A DNA stretch of 64,000 nt, from NCBI GenBank assembly GCA_963822765.1, contig CAWGJL010000009.1, forward strand, positions 86,405-150,404, written 5' to 3'. This document shows, in pieces, positions 43,554 to 53,740 of the stretch (its first letter is position 1; each line of letters starts with the position of its first letter). The notes below the pieces were generated by a model. The model searched no databases and had not been told where the DNA came from. It saw nothing but the letters and a program-made list of their open reading frames with translations. The translations under genes were made by a program, and so were the position numbers. Origin of the DNA: Palsa-504 sp963822765. Lineage in GTDB: Bacteria > Actinomycetota > Actinomycetes > Streptosporangiales > Streptosporangiaceae.

Positions 43554-45958
43554 GTGGCCACGCGCAAGGCAGCAGCCGCCCTCCTGGAACGGAGCGCCGG
43601 CCTGCCCGACACGTTCTGGTACTCCACCAAGCGCAGGCTGCTCGGGCCGCCGCTGGTCAACCAGGACCTCGGCGAGCAGCGGCTGTCCAAGCCGCTCGCC
43701 CTCGGCGTGCTGTCACCGGACGGGATCTCCTCCTCGGCGTACGGCACCGAAGAGATCCTGATCGTGCTGGTGCCGGCGCTCGGCGTGGCCGCGTTCAGCC
43801 CTGATCCTGCCGATGACGCTGGTCATCTTGTTCGTCATGGTGCTCGTGCTGCTGTCCTACCGCGAGATCGTGATGGTCTACATCAGGCCGGGCGGCTCGT
43901 ACGTGGTGGCGCGCGAGAACTTCGGCCCCCGCATCGCTCAGGTGTGTGCGGTCGCGCTGCTGATCGACTATGTGGTGACCGTGGCGGTCCAGATCGCGGC
44001 GGGTACCGCCGCCGTGGCCTCCGCGTTCCCGTCGATCGGTCCGTACAAGCTCGAGATCTGCGTCGGCGTGGTCCTGCTCATGGCTTCGGGAACCTGCGCG
44101 GCCTCAAGGAGGCGGGCCGGTCCTTCGCGATACCGACCTACCTGTTCGCGGGCGCGGTCATCTTGATGATCATCGTCGGGCTGATCCGCGAGGTGCTGGG
44201 GAACCTGCCGCGCGTCAACCCGGCCACGGTGCACGGCGCCTACGGTCTCGGCTCCGGCTCGTCCGGGCTGCTCACCGGCGCGATGATCTTCGTCCTGCTC
44301 AAGGCGTTCGCGAACGGCGGCGCGTCGCTGACCGGCATCGAGGCGGTCTCGGACGCCGTGGGCGCGTTCCGGCCGCCCGAGGGGCGGAACGCGCGCCAGG
44401 TGCTCATGGCCGAGGGTGCGATCCTCGGCATCCTGGTGGCGGGCATCTCCTGGCTGGCGCACGCCACGCACGCTACGCCGTACACAGCTTGGCTATCCGA
44501 CCGTGCTGGCCCAGGAGGCCAAGTTCGTCTTCGGGCCTACCTGGGTTGGGCAGGCTCTGTTCTATCTGGTCCAGGCTGCGACCATGCTCATCCTGTACAC
44601 CGGCGGCAACACCAGCTTTAATGGGTTCCCGTTCCTGACCAGTTACGTGGCCGGCGACTCGTTCCTGCCCCGGTGGCTGCTCAAGCGCGGGCACCGGCTC
44701 GTCTTCTCCAACGCCATCATCCTGCTGACCATCGCGTCCGACGGCGCTGCTGATCATCAAGGACGCGGACGTCAACAACCTGGTGCCGCTGTACGCCATC
44801 GGCGTGTTCACCGCGTTCTCGATGGCGGGCTTCGGCATGGCCAGGTACCACAGCAGGCACCGGACGCCCGGCTGGCGGCGCCGGATGATCATCAACTTCT
44901 CGGCCGGCGTGATGACCGTGATCGTGGTGGCCATCTTCGCGGTCGTGAAGTTCACCGAGGGCGCCTGGGTGGTCGTGGTCCTGTTCGCCGTCCTGGTCCC
45001 GGCGCTGATCAGGATCAACCGCGGGTACGCGGCCGAATCCGAGGTGCTCGACACGATCAGCGAGCACCAGCCGCCGCCGCCACCGCACTACAGCCGGCGC
45101 ACCGTGTTCGTGTTCGTGGACGGCTTCGACCTGGCCACCCTGGCCGCGCTGCGGTACGCGCGGAGCCTGCGGCCCACCACCATCCGCGCGGTGCACTTCG
45201 TCATCGACAACGTGCAGGCCGAGAAGCTGCGGGAGAAGTGGACCCGGGCCGACCGTGGCGTGCCGCTGGACTTCATCGACGTCTCGGACCGCAGGCTGAC
45301 CCGGGCCGCGGCCGAACTGGTCGAGCGGGAGGCCGCCGAGCCCGACACGCACGTGACCGTGGTCCTGCCCAGGCGCAGCTACTCCGCGCTGCTGGGCCGG
45401 CTGCTGCACGACCGGACCGCGGACAAGATCGCCGCCGTGGTGAGCCGTATCCCGCGCTCGGCGGCCACCATCGTGCCCTACGACGTGGAGAGCCGGGTCC
45501 GGGTCCTGCACGAACGCCTGGCCGCCAAGCTCGCGACCGTGGACGAGACCGCCGACGCGAAGGTCAGGTCCGGGGAGGCCGACGTGGCCGCGGCGCACGG
45601 CGCGGCGGCCGGGCCCAAGGCGAACGTCAAGCCCGCGCCGGAGAAGAACGGCTCGGCGCAGCCCGCTGAGGAGCCGGCGCCGGGGATCACGCCCATCGGG
45701 GCGCTGAGCAAGCCGGGGCGGGCCACCGTGGAAGGCCGGATCAGGGTGGTGGAGATCCGGCCGGTGGAGCGGAACTCCGTGCTGGCCTGCGAGATCTCCG
45801 ACGGGACGGGTCAGCTGACGGCCATGTTCTACGGGCGCTCGCACATTCCGGGCATCGTGTGCGGGGCGCGGGTCCGGTTCCGGGGCTCGGTCGGGATCAA
45901 GGACGGCCACCCGGTCATGATCAACCCGGCGTACGAGCTGCTGTTCCCCGCCCTGTAG
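43554..45958 (+). pseudogene. KimA-like K+ transporter fused to USP-like and OB-fold domains, several frameshifts
   Basis: The frames together encode a KimA/YdaO-type APC permease: RLSKPLALGVLSPDGISSSA, LLSYREIVMVYIRPGGSYVV, ANGGASLTGIEAVSDAVGAF, TGGNTSFNGFPFLTSYVAGD. From 44783 one open frame continues through the last helices and a USP-like domain (FVDGFDLATLAALRYARSLR, VTVVLPRRSYSALLGRLLHD). It ends in an OB-fold (GRIRVVEIRPVERNSVLACE, FYGRSHIPGIVCGARV). Frame changes are needed near 43797, 44082, 44487 and 44742, each fixed by one base. KimA is a high-affinity K+/H+ symporter controlled by c-di-AMP in Firmicutes. The gene is broken here, or mis-sequenced. Confidence 0.75.
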
Positions 45959-46072
45959 TCCGGTCCGTGGCGTTAGTTATCCTGGAGGGGTCGAGAGGCG
46001 CTGCGACGGGTTGGTCCGCCACGCTCGACACCTTTCATCGGCAAGGGCGCCTTGGAGCCGGTGGAGGCGGTT

Positions 46073-46774
46073 ATGACCGTAGTGGGGCGGGTCGTCGGGC
46101 TGTGGCGGTACCCGGTGAAATCCATGGCGGGCGAGGAGCTGGACGGCGTCGAGGTCGCCTGGCACGGGCTGGCGGGCGACCGGCGGTGGGCGTTCATCCG
46201 GGACGGGAAGGTGCGCAGCGGCTTTCCGTGGCTGACGATCAGGGAACACCCCGAGATGGCCCGTTACCGGCCGCGGTTCGCCGAGCCGGACCGGCCGGAC
46301 GCCTCGCCGACGCTGGTGCGGACGCCGTCGGGCGGCGAGCTGGACGTGGCCTGTCCCGAGCTCGCGGCCGAGCTCGGCCCGGGCGTGCGGGTGATCAGGC
46401 AGAACCGCGGGGTGTTCGACACCTTCCCGCTGTCGCTGCTGAGCACGCAGACGCTGACCCGGCTCGGGCGGATGGTGGGCACCGGCCTGACGGCGCCGCG
46501 GTTCCGGCCCAACCTGCTGGTCGACGTGCCGGGGGGAGAGTTTCCCGAGGACGGCTGGGTCGGGCGGGTGCTGCGCGTCGGCGGGCTGCGGATGCGGGTG
46601 GACCAGCGTGACCAGCGGTGCGTGATGATCACCGTCGACCCGGTGACGCTGCGCCGCAACCCGGCGGTGCTGCGCGTCGTCGCGCGAGAACGCGACGCCC
46701 GGCTCGGGGTCTACGGCACGACCGTTACCCCCGGGCGGGTCGCGGTGGGCGACCCGGTCGAGCTCGAACCCTGA
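46073..46774 (+). CDS. MOSC domain protein
   Basis: A 233-residue protein with an N-terminal MOSC beta-barrel (VVGLWRYPVKSMAGEELDGV, GDRRWAFIRDGK) and a MOSC core containing the conserved cysteine (DQRDQRCVMITVDP). MOSC proteins handle sulfur or molybdenum-cofactor-bound substrates, as in YcbX or YiiM. I chose ATG 46073 with GGAGG just upstream; ATG 46052 is in frame but has no ribosome site. It sits between two convergent KimA-like genes and is the only intact frame there. Confidence 0.85.
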   Translation: MTVVGRVVGLWRYPVKSMAGEELDGVEVAWHGLAGDRRWAFIRDGKVRSGFPWLTIREHPEMARYRPRFAEPDRPDASPTLVRTPSGGELDVACPELAAELGPGVRVIRQNRGVFDTFPLSLLSTQTLTRLGRMVGTGLTAPRFRPNLLVDVPGGEFPEDGWVGRVLRVGGLRMRVDQRDQRCVMITVDPVTLRRNPAVLRVVARERDARLGVYGTTVTPGRVAVGDPVELEP

Positions 46775-46810
46775 TCTTACGGCGGAGACTTCCTGCCGTC
46801 CTTGCCGTTC

Positions 46811-49307
46811 TTACCGTCCTTGCCGCTTGCCGTCCTTGGCGGGCTTGGCGCTGGTGTACGGGACCATGAGCTCGTAGGCGGGGTTGATCATGACCGGGGC
46901 GCCGTCCTTGAGGCCGACCACGCCGCGGAGCCGGACCCGGGAGCCGCACATGAGGCCGGGGATGCGGGACCGGCCGTAGAACAGGGCGGTCAGGTCGCCG
47001 GTGGAATCGGCGATCTCGGCGGCCAGCACGGAGTTGCGTTCCACCGACCGGACCTCGACGACCCGGACGCGGCCCTCCACCGTGGTCCGGCCCGGCTCGC
47101 GGAGGGAGCCGATCGGGGTGACGCCGGGCGGCGGGATGGGCCGGTCGTAGCCGCCGGCGCCGGGCAGCGGCTCGGGTTCGGCCGCGGCGGCGCGGCGGCC
47201 GCGGCCGGGGCGGACGCGGCCGCGGCCGCCGCCGCCGCGCCGTTGGCGGGGGGCCCGGGGACCGGGATCAGCGAGGCGGGCGCGGTGCCGGACCGGACGG
47301 CCTGGCGCTCCTGCAGGACGCGCAGGCGGTTCTGGACGTCGAACGGGATGATCGTGGCGGCGGCGTTCGGCACCCGGCTGACCACGCCGGCGATCTTGTC
47401 CGCGGTCCGGTCGTGCAGCAGCCTGCCGAGCAGCGGCGAGAAGCTGCGCCGGGGCAAGATGGCGGTCACCTGGGTGCCCGGCGCTTCTGCCTCGTGGCTG
47501 ACCAGTTCGGCGGCGCACCGGGTCAGTCTCCGGTCCGGGCAGTCGATCAGCTCCAGCGACACGCTCTTGTCCGGCAGCCAGGCCTGCCGCAGCCGCTCGG
47601 CCTGCTCGCTGTCGATGACGAAGTGCACGGCCCGCAGGGTAGTGGGCCGCAGGCTCTTGGCGTACCGCAGCGCCGCGATGGTGGACAGGTCGAAGTCGTC
47701 GACGAACACGATGACCACCCGCCGGCTGTAGTTCGGCTGGTTCGGTCCCACCCCGGACGCGCGGCGGTCCCCGATGGTCTGCAGCGCGCCCGCCTCGGCG
47801 CGGTACTCGCCGGTTGAGCCGGACCAGCGTGAACACCAGAACCGGGCCGACGATCACGATCAGCCAGGCGCCCTCGGTGAACTTGACGATCGCGAAGATG
47901 AACACGACGAGCACGGTGTAAACGCCGCCGATCGATGTTGATCACCAGCTTGTGCCGCCAGCCGGGCTCCCTGGTCCGCAGGTGGTACCGGGCCATGCCG
48001 AAGCCGGCCATGGTGAACCCGGTGAACACGCCGATCGCGTAGAACGGGATCAGCTTGTCGACCTTCGCGCCCACGGCCAGCATCAGGGCCAGCGAAACGA
48101 CCGTCAAGATGATGATCCCGTTCGAGAACACCAGCCGGTGCCCGCGCTTGGTCAGCCATCTGGGCAGGAACGAGTCCTCCGCGACGAAGCTGGCCAGGAA
48201 CGGGAACCCGCTGAAGCTGGTGTTGCCGCCGGTGAACAGGATCGGCTGCGGTGGCGAAGATGACCACCCAGTACAGGAAATGCCCGGTGTGGCCGAACAC
48301 GACGTTCTGCCTCCTGGGCCAGCACGGTCGGATAGCCGTTCAGGTACGGGGTGGCGTGCGTGACGTGGGAGAGCCAGGAGATGCCGGCGATCAGGAAGAT
48401 GACGATGGATCGCCCTCGGGTCACCAGTATCTGGCGGGCGTTGCGCCCTTCCGGCGGCTGGAGCGCGCTGACCGCGTTGGAGACCGCCTCGATGCCGGTC
48501 AGCGAGGAGCCGCCGTTGGCGTAGGCCTTCAGCAGCATGTAGACCATCGCGAAGGTGAGCAGGCCCTGGGTGCTGTGGCCGTACCCGACGGCGCCTCCGG
48601 AGACGTTGTAGTGCGAAACGCGATGAAGATCGCCGGCCGACCTCCCGGACCAGGCCGATGATGATCATCGACCCGACCGAGCCGGAGAACAGGTAGGTCG
48701 GCAGGGCGAACATCCGGCCGGCCTCCCTGATCCCGCGCAGGTTCCCGTAGCACATGATCAGGATCTGGGCGACCGAGAGGAGGGTCAGGATCCAGATGGG
48801 GCCGATGCCGGGAATCCTGCTCAGCGCGGGGAACGCGGACACGATGATCGCGGACGCGGCCGCGGTCTGCACGGCTACGGTGACCACGTAGTCGATCAGC
48901 AGCGCCACGGCTGCGATCTGGGCCACCCGCGGCCCGAAGTTCTCCCGTGCCACCACATAGGAGCCGCCGGCGCGGGTGTAGACGGATACCACCTCGCGGT
49001 AGGACAGAACCACAATGGCGATGCCGAAGAGAATCACCAGCGTCATCGGCAAGATGAGCCTGAAGGCCGCGAGGCCGACCGCGGGCAGCATCACGATGAG
49101 CATTTCCTCGGTGCCGTACGCCGCCGAGGAGATCCCGTCACAGGACAGGACGCCGAGGGCCAGCGGCTTGGACAGCCGCTCGGTACGCAGCTGCTCGTTG
49201 ACGAGCGGCGGGCCGAGCAGCCGGCGCTTCACGGAATACCAGTAGGTCTCCGGGAGTTCGCTGCCCTGGTCGCCAGCAAGCAGGCCGGCCGCCTTACGCA
49301 CCGCCAC
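46811..49307 (-). pseudogene. Second KimA-like K+ transporter with OB-fold, many frameshifts
   Basis: A minus-strand paralogue of the 43554 gene. From GTG 49307 it reads RLSKPLALGVLSCDGISSAA, VLSYREVVSVYTRAGGSYVV and YGNLRGIREAG. It then changes frame at least six times (near 48620, 48330, 48250, 47940, 47800 and 47170) to follow the same domain order: permease, USP-like (VDDFDLSTIAALRYAKSLRP, ILPRRSFSPLLGRLLHDRT), an Ala/Pro linker, and the OB-fold (GRVRVVEVRSVERNSVLAAE, FYGRSRIPGLMCGSRV). Every domain is recognisable, so decay, if real, is recent. Errors from mis-mapped reads between the two paralogues are a serious alternative. Confidence 0.75.
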
Positions 49308-49473
49308 TAGGCTTGACGCTCCGTCCTGGCCGCTCGGTGGGTGATCACGGTTCCGACGGTATTAGCGCGGCCGGCGGGGCGCCGTATGCACGCCGTCAAG
49401 CTTCGCGAGCAGCGCGTTAAGGTCTCGTCAAGGCCGCTGATTTTGCCTGGTACCGGGGCTGAAATAGCAAGAG

Positions 49474-51303
49474 ATGAGACTCGGCCAGCTCCACCGCGGC
49501 ATACCGGCGCCCTACGCGCTGCCGGTCGGTTTCGCCGCGCTCCTGGCCGTGGGGACGGTGGCCGCCGCGCTGCACGGGCGCCTGGACGCGACCGGGGTCC
49601 TGATCGCCTGCACGGTGGCGGCCGGAGCGGTGTCGTTCGCGGCCGAGCCGGTCGCCGCGCTGGCGCTGGCCGGCATCGGCTGGCTCACGGTCACGGGGTT
49701 CTCCCGGCCGCCCTACGCGCAGCTGCACCCGACCGGGCCGGCCGCCGCGCACGCCGCCGTGGTGCTCGGCGTGACCGCGGTCAGCTGCGCCGTTCTCGGC
49801 CTGGTGTTCCGTTGGTACCTCCGACGGCTCACACTGGTAAGCATGGGTACGTATTCGGCCCGGCGCGCCCGCCGCCTGGCCGCGGCGGAGCCGGAGTCCG
49901 ACGCCGGGGCGATCGACGCCCGCCGGCGGCTGGCCGGCGTGCTGCTCGGGGTGGCCATGCTGCCGGTGCTGACCTACGTGCTCACCATGTTCCGGCCGCA
50001 CCTGGACATCGCCGACGAGCTGCTCATCTACCTGGTCGTGGTGGTGGCGATCACGGTGCTCGGCGGCTTCTGGCCCGCCGTGCTGGCCGCGGTGGCGGCC
50101 AGCCTGCTGCTGAACTGGTACTTCACCGAGCCGATCCACACCTTCACCATCCAGCAGCCCCGCGAGCTGCTGGCCCTGCTCCTGTTCGTGACCGTCGCGG
50201 TCGCGGTCAGCAGCGTGGTCCACCTGGCCGCCCGGCGGGCGGCCCAGTTCGCGCGGGCCCGGGAAGAGGCGGCCTCGCTACTCGAGCTCGCGCAGACCGT
50301 GCTGGGCGGCGCCGACTCCCCCGCGGCCGTGCTCGAGCACCTGACCCGGACCCACGGCGGCCAGGCCGAGCTGCAGGAACGAGTCGCTGGCCGGTGGATC
50401 CGCGCGGCCTCAAGCGGCGTCGAGGGCAGCCTGGCCGCGGCGTCCCGGATCGACATCCGCGCCGACCTGATCCTGCTCGTCACCGGGCAGACCGACTCGG
50501 CCACCCCGGCCCTGCTGGCCGGGTACGCGGCCCAGGCCGCCGCCGCCCTGGACCGGGAACGGCTGCGCACCCAGGCCGCCCAGGCCGAGGCGCTGGCCGA
50601 GGGCAACCGGATGCGGACCGCGCTGCTCGCCGCGGTCAGCCACGACCTGCGCACCCCGCTCGCGTCGATCAAGGCCAGCGTGAGCAGCCTGCGGCAGACC
50701 GACGTGGAATGGTCCGAGGCCGACCAGGCCGACCTGCTGGCCACGATCGAGCAGAACGCCGACCGGCTCGACGCGCTGATCGGCAACCTGCTGGATATGA
50801 GCCGGCTGCACACCGGGTCGCTGCAGCCGTTCCTGCGCCCCACCGCGATCGACGAGGTGGCGCCTATGGCGCTGCTCGGTCTTGACGACTCGGTGCGGGT
50901 GGAGATGGCCGTGCCCGACGGCTTCCCGCTGGTCCTGGCCGACCCGGGGCTGCTCGAGCGGGTGCTGGCCAACCTGTTCTCCAACGCGCTGCAGCACTCC
51001 CCCGGGTCCGGCCGGCCGCCCGAGCTGCACGCGCAGCTCGCCGACGGCATGGTCGCCATCGAGGTCGTCGACCACGGCCCCGGGGTGCCGGACGAGGCCA
51101 AGGAGCGGATCTTCGAGCCGTTCACCCGGATCGGCGACCGCCTCCCGGGCGGCGTCGGGCTGGGCCTGGCCGTGGCCCGCGGCTTCGCCGAGGCCATGGG
51201 CGGGCGGATCGTGGCCAGGGACACCCCCGGCGGCGGGCTCACCGTCGCCATCACCCTCGCGGCGGCCAGCGCGGACACCGCCGCACTGGAAACGGGGTCA
51301 TGA
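49474..51303 (+). CDS. KdpD-like sensor histidine kinase lacking the N-terminal KdpD domain
   Basis: A 609-residue kinase. It has four N-terminal hydrophobic segments, then a DUF4118 four-helix region (LLIYLVVVVAITVLGGFWPA, LLLNWYFTEPIHTFTI) typical of KdpD, then a GAF-like stretch. The H-box is SHDLRTPLASIKASVSSL (His near 389), and the ATPase lobe has LANLFSNALQHSPGSG and GVGLGLAVARGFAEAMGG. The cytosolic N-terminal KdpD/USP domain that senses K+ is missing. The stop overlaps the regulator ATG. No kdpFABC genes lie nearby; the adjacent KimA-like genes are candidate targets. Confidence 0.88.
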   Translation: MRLGQLHRGIPAPYALPVGFAALLAVGTVAAALHGRLDATGVLIACTVAAGAVSFAAEPVAALALAGIGWLTVTGFSRPPYAQLHPTGPAAAHAAVVLGVTAVSCAVLGLVFRWYLRRLTLVSMGTYSARRARRLAAAEPESDAGAIDARRRLAGVLLGVAMLPVLTYVLTMFRPHLDIADELLIYLVVVVAITVLGGFWPAVLAAVAASLLLNWYFTEPIHTFTIQQPRELLALLLFVTVAVAVSSVVHLAARRAAQFARAREEAASLLELAQTVLGGADSPAAVLEHLTRTHGGQAELQERVAGRWIRAASSGVEGSLAAASRIDIRADLILLVTGQTDSATPALLAGYAAQAAAALDRERLRTQAAQAEALAEGNRMRTALLAAVSHDLRTPLASIKASVSSLRQTDVEWSEADQADLLATIEQNADRLDALIGNLLDMSRLHTGSLQPFLRPTAIDEVAPMALLGLDDSVRVEMAVPDGFPLVLADPGLLERVLANLFSNALQHSPGSGRPPELHAQLADGMVAIEVVDHGPGVPDEAKERIFEPFTRIGDRLPGGVGLGLAVARGFAEAMGGRIVARDTPGGGLTVAITLAAASADTAALETGS

Positions 51304-51977
51304 CCCGGGTCCTCGTCGTCGACGACGAGCCGTCCATCCTGCGGGCGCTGCGCATCAACCTGTCCGCCCGCGAGTACGACGTCAGCACCGCGGTGGACGG
51401 CACCACCGGGCTGGCCGCGGTGGCCCGCGACCGGCCTGACGTCATCATCTTGGACCTGGGGCTGCCCGACATGGACGGCACCGAGGTCATCCACGGGGTG
51501 CGCGGCTGGACCTCGATCCCGATCATCGTGCTGTCCGCGTGGGGGCAGGAGAGCCAGAAGGTGGCGGCGCTGGACGCGGGCGCCGATGACTACGTGACCA
51601 AGCCGTTCGGCATGGACGAGCTGCTGGCCCGGCTGCGAGCCGCGGTCCGCCGGGCCGCGCCGGCCCCGGACGAGCCGGTCGTCTCCACCCCCGACTTCAC
51701 CGTGGACCTGGCGGCCAAGCAGGTGATCAGGAGCGACGGCGAGGACGTCCGGCTGACCCCGACCGAGTGGCAGCTGCTGGAGATCCTGGTCCGCAACAGC
51801 GGCCGGCTGGTCACCCAGCGGCAGCTGCTGCGCGAGGTGTGGGGCCCGTCGTATGAGACCGAGACCAACTACCTGCGGGTCTACCTGGCCCAGCTGCGCC
51901 GCAAGCTGGAGCCCGAACCGTCACGGCCCAAGTACCTGCTCACCGAGTCCGGCATGGGATACAGGTTCAAGGCCTGA
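51300..51977 (+). CDS. KdpE-like OmpR-family response regulator
   Basis: A 225-residue regulator. The receiver domain has VLVVDDEPSILRALRINLSA, the phospho-Asp in VIILDLGLPDMDGTEVI, and the Lys in DDYVTKPFGMDELLARLR. The winged-helix output domain reads LTPTEWQLLEILVRNSGRLV, then TETNYLRVYLAQLRRKLEPE, close to KdpE. It overlaps the kinase gene by 4 bp (ATGA), so they are one operon. Predicted to control potassium-related genes. Confidence 0.92.
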   Translation: MTRVLVVDDEPSILRALRINLSAREYDVSTAVDGTTGLAAVARDRPDVIILDLGLPDMDGTEVIHGVRGWTSIPIIVLSAWGQESQKVAALDAGADDYVTKPFGMDELLARLRAAVRRAAPAPDEPVVSTPDFTVDLAAKQVIRSDGEDVRLTPTEWQLLEILVRNSGRLVTQRQLLREVWGPSYETETNYLRVYLAQLRRKLEPEPSRPKYLLTESGMGYRFKA

Positions 51978-51988
51978 GGCACGCGGCG

Positions 51989-52642
51989 CTACCAGCGGGG
52001 AGTTTTGTCGAAGCGGGGCTTCCAGCGGGCGCGGTAGAGGACGCGGAACGGCGGCGGGAGCTTGGCCAAGGTGGCGTTGCTGTGCTCGCGGTCGGTGCCG
52101 TCCAGGATCCAGGCGAACATCTCCGCGCTGGCCGACAGGCCGTTCTTCCTGGCCATCGCGCGGCCCGCGGCGCGCCACTCGGCGGCGGTCAGGGTCACGC
52201 CGATCAGCGGCAGGCCGTCGCGCTCCTCGTGCGCCAGGTGGCCGGTCAGCGACGTGGTCAGGGCGGCGATGACGTCGGCCGGCGGCTCGTGCCGGGCGAA
52301 CGCGGTGTCCACCGCGGCCAGCAGCGGGTCGATGAGCTCGTGCTCGGCCTCCATCGCGGCCAGGACCGACAGGGCCGTCGCGCTGTGCGCCAGGCGGGAG
52401 CGCAGGGCCGGCCAGATGATCTCGTCCTCGGTGGTGTGGTGCAGGAGCAGCTGGCGCTTGAACAGCTCCCAGCCGGCCTGCACCGACTCGCGGCGGGCCG
52501 GGTCGTGCGCGGCGCTGGCCGTGCGGGCCAGCCGGGTCAGGTCGCGGCGGAACGCGTCGTGCGCCGCGATCATGATGGTCAGGTCGGCGTCCCCGGTGCC
52601 GTGCCGGGCGGCGTTGGTGCCCGGCAGGTTCTGCGTGGTCAT
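51989..52642 (-). CDS. Hemerythrin-domain protein
   Basis: A 217-residue HHE cation-binding protein. The di-iron ligand pattern is visible as IAAHDAFRRDL, LLLHHTTEDEIIWP, EAEHELIDPLL and LTGHLAHEERDGLPLIG. The C-terminal part (LYRARWKPRFDKTPRW) is typical of actinobacterial members. These proteins bind O2 or NO, or sense iron. It is divergent from a MarR regulator with an AT-rich dyad between them, so MarR control is likely. Confidence 0.88.
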   Translation of the reverse strand: MTTQNLPGTNAARHGTGDADLTIMIAAHDAFRRDLTRLARTASAAHDPARRESVQAGWELFKRQLLLHHTTEDEIIWPALRSRLAHSATALSVLAAMEAEHELIDPLLAAVDTAFARHEPPADVIAALTTSLTGHLAHEERDGLPLIGVTLTAAEWRAAGRAMARKNGLSASAEMFAWILDGTDREHSNATLAKLPPPFRVLYRARWKPRFDKTPRW

Positions 52643-52740
52643 GGTTATTCCCCTCGTGTGTTTGGTGCCGTACTCTCAGACGGATTTCCCTGCCGGGTTG
52701 TGACCGCGTCTGGCCGGCAGGGCGAGCATGAGCAGGAAGG

Positions 52741-52800
52741 CTTTAGGAAAATTATCATCTCGGATTTTTGATGTCTAGCTTATTAAAATAATTGAGATCC
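52741..52800. promoter_or_regulatory. AT-rich divergent promoter/operator region between hemerythrin and MarR genes
   Basis: This 60-bp stretch is strikingly AT-rich. It contains TTATT-AA-AATAA (52780-52791), flanked by TCGGAT and ATCCGA on either side. The symmetric AT-rich dyad in a divergent region is the usual form of a MarR operator. Confidence 0.5.
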
Positions 52801-52850
52801 GAAGTATGATTCAGGGACTGACGGTCGGGTTGCGGGCGGAGGCGGTGGTT

Positions 52851-53495
52851 ATGGCGGAGCACACGGCTGGGGCGGAGCACCCCGCCGCCGGGGCGGAGCA
52901 CACGGCTGGGGCGGAGCACCCCGCCGCCGGGGCGGAGCACCCGGATGGGCGGGAGCACCCGGATGGGCGGGAGCACCCGGATGGGCGGGAGCACCCGGTC
53001 TGGAGCGAGCCGGCGCCGGGGGCCGGGGCCGAGCGGCACCGGCTGGAGAACGAGTTCCTGCTGGCCATGCGGCGGGCGGGGGCGATCATGCAGCTGCTGG
53101 GGCAGGTCTCGGCCGACCGGATCGGGATCAACGCCACCGACCTGAATTGCCTGAACATCGTGGCGCTGACCGGGCACATGACCGCGGGCGACCTGGCCCG
53201 GCAGACCGGGCTGAGCACGGCGTCGATCACCGGAGTGCTGGACCGGCTGGAGGAGGGCGGCTTCGTCCGGCGGGTGCGGGATCCGCACGACCGGCGGCGG
53301 GTGATCGTCGAGCTGGCCTACGGGCCGGGGTTGCGCGAGATCGGGCCGACGTTCGGGCCGGTGGTCAAGGCGTGGCGGGCCACCGCGGCGGAGTACTCGG
53401 ACGACGAACTGCGCCTGCTGCTGGAGTTCCAGGACAAGGTGGAAAAGATCATGCGCGGCCAGCTGGCCCGGTTGCGCGGAACCGACGGCTCGTGA
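52851..53495 (+). CDS. MarR-family regulator with histidine-rich N-terminal repeats
   Basis: A 214-residue protein. The C-terminal ~150 residues form a MarR winged helix (LNIVALTGHMTAGDLARQTG, STASITGVLDRLEEGGFVRR, RDPHDRRRVIVEL). Residues 1-50 are tandem repeats with about nine histidines: AEHTAGAEHPAAG twice, then units of EHPDGR. DNA repeats underlie them (39 bp twice, 18 bp about four times). I chose ATG 52851, which has GGAGG 8 nt upstream; ATG 52806 lacks one. The His repeats could bind metal, which is inference. It likely controls the divergent hemerythrin gene. Confidence 0.85.
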   Translation: MAEHTAGAEHPAAGAEHTAGAEHPAAGAEHPDGREHPDGREHPDGREHPVWSEPAPGAGAERHRLENEFLLAMRRAGAIMQLLGQVSADRIGINATDLNCLNIVALTGHMTAGDLARQTGLSTASITGVLDRLEEGGFVRRVRDPHDRRRVIVELAYGPGLREIGPTFGPVVKAWRATAAEYSDDELRLLLEFQDKVEKIMRGQLARLRGTDGS

Positions 53496-53740
53496 CCGGG
53501 ACGGGTCCGGGATAGGCTGAAGGAGCCTGTGGGGGTGGTGACGGTGCCAGTGCCGATACCGGCTCAGGAGTCCCGGCAGCGTTGTGTCACGAGCTTAACT
53601 TGGCTACGGGCCGGCGACCAGCGTGCGCCGGAGACGAGAACCACGGACCGTTCGGCCGAAAATTAGGACAGAACCTGGTACGGCGGGTTTGTCTGGGTGC
53701 GGCGAGATAGGGGGCGGCTGCGGGCGGGTAGGCCCTAGAT

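Noticed and set aside
53529..53667. Small plus-strand frame (about 45 residues) before the DUF2231-Rieske gene
   Set aside because: It has no recognisable family or ribosome-binding site. The length is expected by chance.
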